In this document: positions 58,931 through 64,000 of the stretch, one piece after another
Position numbering within the stretch: position 1 is the stretch's first letter
Layout: each line of letters opens with the position of its first letter
Origin: Macrolepiota albuminosa
Taxonomy: Eukaryota; Basidiomycota; Agaricomycetes; Agaricales; Agaricaceae
Length of the DNA: 64,000 bases
Assembly (NCBI GenBank): GCA_027475525.1
Contig: JAMWFC010000087.1
Span: 248,001-312,000, forward strand
Direction of reading: 5' to 3'
Made by a program: the position numbers and the translations under genes
The notes under the pieces: model-generated
The model's input: the letters and a program-made list of their open reading frames with translations, nothing else
The model's database searches: none
Told to the model about the DNA's origin: nothing

Positions 58931-61900
58931 ACCATGGATATTGTAGGAAATTTTTGTTCTGGCACAGGACAGAGATATGTGGAGGAAGCAAGTTGTGCGG
59001 TGTGTGGTCTCCTACATCCTGTAGCCGATATGAATCCTTTTAAGAGTATGAAAGGTTATCTAGATGTACCCTGCGTTCCAGGAGTCATCAAAATAGAATG
59101 ATTATCTGATACGGATCGTGTTAGGGAGCTGAGAGGACCGGTAATTGATCACTCATGTAAACACGTTTGTTGATTGTGCAGACAGCAATTGTTCAATGGG
59201 CTCGTTCCAAAAAACGCGCTAGCCAATGGCTTTTGGATTGGCCCTATACCTGATGTGTTAAAACGCCTTAATTGGATTGAACAGATATTAGTTGCTAGGG
59301 TAAGAAAGTCCTTGTGTTACGCTCATGTTTCAGCCTCCGGTCTGAGCAAGATGAAGGCGCATCTTATTGCTTTTGAGTCACCTATTCAGAAGGTATATCA
59401 AGTCCTTCCACCTCCTGTAACCGACCTCGATGATGTGATCGCAATTTTATTTTCTGGTCCTTGCAAGCCATCTGCTAAGGAGTTACAGAGGCTACCTCTG
59501 CTTGTGAGCAGATGGAATGTTCAGCGTGCATTAAAATGGCTCAAACTTAATCATTCTTCATATAGCGATCTGGAAATATCATACAGCAACTTAGAGGGAT
59601 ATCCTGAAGATGTTCCTCCTGTGTCCATTGTTCATCGCCAAAGCGCTGACGAGGCTGGTACGATAGACCCACCAGTATATGAAGATAATAAGGAGTCTGG
59701 TGTCAATGTGGGCGATTGCCCCTTTGTTGTCCACGGCCTCACCGGTGATGCTTTATCAGCCAAGACTACGGATGAACTTAAAGGCCTTGCAATGCAACAT
59801 TGGATGTCTAACGGAAAGGCTCTGCATATTGGTCACTCTGCATACCCCAAGAATATATTCAGCGATCCGGATTTGTATCCGCAAATGTTTCCTTGGCTGT
59901 TCCCCTATGGTCTGGGTGGCATAGACAGTAACAAGTGCGGTGTATCAGTGCGCGCTCATAAAGCCAACTTGCTTATGTATCATGATAAATGCTTTCAAAC
60001 AGATACTGGATTCCCGTTCGCTGCTTTTAGCCATGAACAGGTAAAGGCTGCTACTAGTGGAGGCTATCTAGCAACAGAACATGCAAACTTTAACGACATA
60101 TCTGACCGTCTTACAACTGTCAATCCAAAAGTGTTTTCTGACCTTTCACAAAGAATGGCAGCTGGAGATATAGTGAAGCCGGTTACAGAGGATGAAAAAG
60201 CTTGTTTCCGTGTAATAGATGACTTGGATGTAATTTCTGGTGATGTCGAAGGGTCTGCTGTTTCCAAAAAACACATGCGGAATGAGATCTGGTCCCTTGT
60301 CATAAGCAAAGGTGCTCCTTCTTGGTATATCACCTTATTGCCTGCCGATGTAAAACACCCTATATGTCTTTATTATGCAGATAGCAAGACGTCCTTCACG
60401 CCATCTGTATTTCCTCAAATCAACACCGTTGAACCTATGAATGAAGAACGTAACTCTTCTTACTGGAAAGCTGTTGTTACAGTGAAGCGGGATGAGGTGC
60501 TGAAGAGCTGAAATTCCAGCATACCTGCATGCAGTGGTAAGTTACCAGGCAGCGTACCAGAACTACCGGGACATGTCGACATAGTAGATAGAAAGTATCT
60601 TCAGAAGATATATGTGGACGATAAATGGGAACCTACTATCGTTATTATATCTTCAGACTATGGGCTGAACAAAGAACAGCTGAGAGTGTTCTGCATTGTG
60701 GCTAATCACGCAACGTCATATATGCCTGAGCAACTTAAATTGTATATGGGAGGAATAGGAGGCACCGGAAAAACCCAGGTGCTCCGAGCCCTCATCAAGT
60801 ATTTTGAAGCTAGAGGAGAGGCATATTGTCTGGCTGTGGTTGCACCTACCGGCACTGCTGCATTGCTTATAGGTGGCTCAACAATCATTTGATGTTTGGC
60901 ATTAATGACATGGTTGGTGTATTGAAGAAACAACTCACTCAAATTAAAACTCATTTACTAGGTGTCGAATACATATTTTTTGACGAAGTATTTATGTTAT
61001 CGTGTTGAGACTTGTATAAGATTTCCACAAGACTGGCTCAGCTATCCGGTAGACTAGATATCCCTTTCGGTGGTATGAACATGGTATTTGCAGGTGATTT
61101 CACTCAGTTGCCCCCTGTCGCTGGGCATGAAGGATCGGCGTTATATAGTAGAACTGTAGGTTTAAATACCAAAATGTTGAAGGATCAGGGGTCTGCCATA
61201 GGCAAGGCTGTATGGCATCAGGTAACGACCGTTGTCATATTGCATAAAACCATGAGGCAGAAAACTCAGTCTATGGAGGACGCAGCTTTGCATACCACGC
61301 TCAAAAACATGAGGTATAGAGCATGCACCAAAGAAGACGTGAAGTTTCTTAAAAGCAGATCATTGGCCGTCTCTAATAGTTGCCCATCTATATCCAATAA
61401 ACAGTTCAGAAACGTTTCTATAATCACTGCACAAAATGTAGACAAAGATGCTATTAATATTATAGGAATTACTCGATTTGCAAGCAAGAGCCGTCAGGAA
61501 CTAGTGCATTTCTACAGCAAAGATAGTCCGTCATCCAGAGATGGCAATGCAACAAAAACCCATTCATCTAACTACACGCGCTCTAAAGAAACCACAAGAT
61601 TTTCTCCAACTATACAGCGTGCATTGTGGGACCAACCTCCATCATCTTGCAGTGTTCAAGTTGCGGAAAAGCTGTCGTTGTGTGTAGGCTTGCCTGTTAT
61701 AATCAAGAATAATGTGGCTACAGAATTATGCATCACCAACGGACAGGAAGGTTTTGTGTATGGTTGGAAAAGTTGCATCGGATTGGCCAGACAAATTATG
61801 CTGGATACGTTATTCGTACTACTCAACAATCCTCTGCAAAGAGTAAAAATCAATGGACTTCCCGGTAATGTGGTTCTGATTGTACATACAAGCGTGCATC

Positions 61901-62072
61901 TTAAATGTAGACTCCCTAGCAACGACAGCGTGTCTTTGTCTCGATCACAGGTAGAGGTATTGGTAAACTACGCCATGATGGATTACGCGAGTCAAGGAAA
62001 AACTAGACCTTACAATCCAGTAGACTTAACCAAGTGTCAATCGCACCAAGCCTACTACACTGCACTATCCCA

Positions 62073-62226
62073 CAGTGCTACTGCTGCAGGAACGCTCATC
62101 ATATGAGGATTTGATGCTAACAAAATACAAGGCAAAGCGAGTGGCGCATCAGTGCTACTGCTGCAGGAACGCTCATCATATGAGGATTTGATGCTAACAA
62201 AATACAAGGCAAAGCGAGTGGCGCAT
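62073..62226. repeat. 77-bp perfect tandem duplication (assembly overlap)
   Basis: Copies are 62073-62149 and 62150-62226, identical. Collapsing it joins the helicase end to the KASGALHREFRDLELL block. Confidence 0.93.
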
Positions 62227-62487
62227 TGCACAGGGAATTTCGTGACTTGGAACTGCTCAATGAAATAACCAAACTCAGATATATGAACCAGCTCCCTAAA
62301 AGTTTTGTCGATTCACCTAGACAATCTGATCTAATTCATTCATTTAGACAATGCAAACGAAAAGGTTACATGCCCCCTAACCTTCATACGGCCTTACATT
62401 GAAGTAACAAGGACCCTTACGATGATGCATCATTCCTGGATATCAAATGGCAGGTTGCTAGTGAAGATAGACCTATTAAGCTACCGC

Positions 62488-62641
62488 AGTCCCCTAAAAG
62501 CAGATTTATTCCAGCTAAGGGCACTCAGCCCATAGTGCATCCTCAACCAATACACAGCAAAATAAGTCCCCTAAAAGCAGATTTATTCTAGCTAAGGGCA
62601 CTCAGCCCATAGTGCATTCTCAACCAATACACAGCAAAATA
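62488..62641. repeat. 77-bp tandem duplication with two C/T differences
   Basis: Copies are 62488-62564 and 62565-62641. They differ at two positions (C in the first, T in the second). This is the only imperfect one of the twelve; it could reflect two alleles or copies joined together. Confidence 0.9.
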
Positions 62642-62879
62642 AACCGGAACCGCGATGATAGTTCACCCAACTTGAAAATTTTAAAAAATCTTATAAGCAG
62701 TAAACAGGAATTAAATTTGGACAGATGTGGAGGACTGGTTGGAACTAAGTGGAATGCCAACAGTTGTGTGTACGATGCAGTGATAACTATATTGTACAAT
62801 ATGTGGCAAGATGACATGTCACTATGGTCGACGACTTTCCGATCATTTGGGACATCAATTATGCAAAGCATGGAAAGCA

Positions 62880-63033
62880 ACTTCTTATCAACACACAAAA
62901 GTAAAATCACACTGGAGGACGCAAGAGAGGATTTGAGAAATTGTATGAACAATCCAACTTCTTATCAACACACAAAAGTAAAATCACACTGGAGGACGCA
63001 AGAGAGGATTTGAGAAATTGTATGAACAATCAC
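62880..63033. repeat. 77-bp perfect tandem duplication (assembly overlap)
   Basis: Copies are 62880-62956 and 62957-63033, identical over the unit, inside the C-terminal domain of the Helitron protein. Confidence 0.93.
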
Positions 63034-63376
63034 AATCTGAGAAACTTTTTGTATGGTGAACTAACGAGTTTTCATGCTGTGATTTAAGAGTTGCTTACAT
63101 ACAAGCAAAATGTATACACATCATACATGCACTGTCCACACGGTCATGCAGTTAACAGAAGAGCTGTTACGTTGAATTTGTGTCAGATTGGCAAGTGACA
63201 GTACACCTGGAATGAATAAGGCAGTCAGGATCTATATGGATCATATGCATGACTGCCTCACTTGACTAATTGATGACTCTCTTGGAGTCAGATTCAAGTT
63301 TTCTGCAGGGGCGAGTCCCAGCAAATCTGATGGCAAGCATATCCAAGCATATCCTAGAGGACACAGATTCTCCTAG

Positions 63377-64000
63377 GTGGAAGACTGGGCCATGGACATC
63401 TGCTACTACCTAGCAGCATGCTGCTATGGTGATGACAACATGGATCAAGAGAGAGCATTTGTGCTACATTACTTTATAAATAAAGAAGTGCAGAGCTGGT
63501 TCTACTGTAATGTTTTCTATATCAACCACAATAAGCAGCATTGGACATTTAAAGAAGTCATTATAGGATTCTATAATTGATTTGTGAATGCTGCAACACT
63601 GCAAGAAGCTTACAATGCCTTCAGAAAGGCAGTCTATAATCCTAAGACTAGCATTCAAACTCTATCTAGACAAGTATACAATTTATAAGACATTTCTAGA
63701 CATAATACCAGCAGATATGGAGAGAGCATTGATATGCAATGACAATTTGTCTCCTGAGGTCAATAAAGTGACCAAGTTCTTGGCTTATACCATTAGATAT
63801 GAGCAGTCAACTTGAACTGCAAATCATTATGAGCAGCATAGTTCACATCAAGAAATGGTTAATTGTCAAGCAGTGAAAATGGAAACCTTTCTGGCCAAAT
63901 AGTCAGAGATAGAGAGGAATTGAAATCCATGATTTGTTGTGCTTAAGACAATTCCTGTAAGCCAACAGCCTAGAACAAAATCTGCTAGAAATTTACCAGT
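63377..64000 (+). mobile_element. Gypsy (Ty3) gag fragment, runs off the window
   Basis: Plus-strand pieces in two frames read WTFKEVIIGFYN, then FVNAATLQEAYNAFRKAVYN, then DKYTIYKTFLDIIPADMERA and NLSPEVNKVTKFLAYTIRYEQ. This is the order of the capsid region of basidiomycete gypsy gag proteins. TGA at 63578-63580 and a frame change near 63650 break it. The element continues beyond the window; no LTR is visible. Confidence 0.7.

Larger units (their letters stand above)
58934..63198 (+). pseudogene. Helitron replication/helicase protein with internal deletion of the HUH part
   Basis: One frame from ATG 58934 to 60892 holds a Cys-rich start (CAVCGLLHP...HSCKHVC.LCRQQL). The Helitron N-terminal region follows (ALANGFWIGPIPDVLKRL, PLLVSRWNVQRALKWLKLNH, MFPWLFPYGLGG, FPFAAFSHEQVKAA, SKKHMRNEIWSLV, PSWYITLLPADVKHPICLYY). 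It jumps at about 60450 straight to helicase-side sequence (WKAVVTVKRDEVLK). The Rep/HUH endonuclease segment normally between them is missing. The Pif1-type helicase has Walker A GGIGGTGKT, FFDEV, GDFTQLPPV and a C-terminal helicase block. After collapsing three 77-bp duplications a further domain reads GGLVGTKWNANSCVYDAVIT (thiol-protease-like) and ends at 63198. TGA codons at 59099, 59171, 60509, 61006 and 62104, a TAA at 63085 and a frameshift near 60890 make it non-functional. Confidence 0.88.

Noticed and set aside
20081..63198. Reassigned TGA codon (TGA read as Arg or Trp)
   Set aside because: Host genes in the same window end with TGA (2150-2152 and 14921-14923), and the TGA codons in elements map to two different amino acids. 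Mutation is the simpler reading.

Overview
The window looks like nuclear DNA from a mushroom-forming fungus (Basidiomycota, Agaricomycetes). The host genes have many short introns (about 48-65 bp, GT...AG, some with CTAAC/CTGAC-like branch sites). They encode families common in such fungi: Ser/Thr-rich single-pass membrane proteins, a GPI-anchored secreted protein and a long Ser-rich membrane protein. The mobile elements (KDZ, Helitron, copia, gypsy) and their passenger genes also fit Agaricomycetes. No species can be named from sequence alone.

Layout. (1) 1-15 kb is host-like and gene-bearing: two type-I membrane proteins with Ser/Thr-rich stalks (2150-3717 minus; 13586-14923 plus), a GPI-anchored protein (5796-6768 minus), a large Ser-rich membrane protein (7965-10609 minus), a Glu/Lys-rich protein (11811-12477 minus) and a small two-exon gene (13156-13461 plus). 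(2) 15.8-17.1 kb is a transition zone with an APH-like kinase pseudogene and a copia RNase H fragment. (3) 17121-33729 is a large palindromic-ended unit with inverted terminal arms of about 2 kb. It holds a decayed KDZ-type transposase and three companion genes. Its arms and sub-terminal zones carry about eleven tRNA-like modules with pol III A and B boxes. (4) 33.7-36.5 kb is a copia gag-pol remnant. (5) 36.5-47.0 kb is a second long inverted repeat (arms about 3.3 kb) with minisatellite arrays in inverted orientation and a solo LTR nested in one of them. (6) 47.0-48.6 kb is a decayed zinc-cluster-like gene. (7) 48.6-50.8 kb is AT-rich and has three related hairpins. (8) 50.8-63.2 kb holds a decayed accessory gene, a JmjC-like gene, and a Helitron helicase that has lost its HUH endonuclease part but keeps a C-terminal domain resembling a thiol protease. 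(9) 63.4-64 kb is a gypsy gag fragment.

Two patterns cut across the features. First, twelve tandem duplications share exactly the same 77-bp period. Eleven are perfect and all lie in the repeat-rich part. This is best read as unmerged contig overlaps from a k=77 assembly rather than biology, and collapsing one copy restores several reading frames. Second, the stops in the mobile-element genes are mostly TGA (a few TAG/TAA) where Arg CGA, Trp TGG or Gln codons are expected, so otherwise coherent frames are punctured by C:G to T:A changes. Most of the element genes are therefore marked as pseudogenes although their domain order is still readable.
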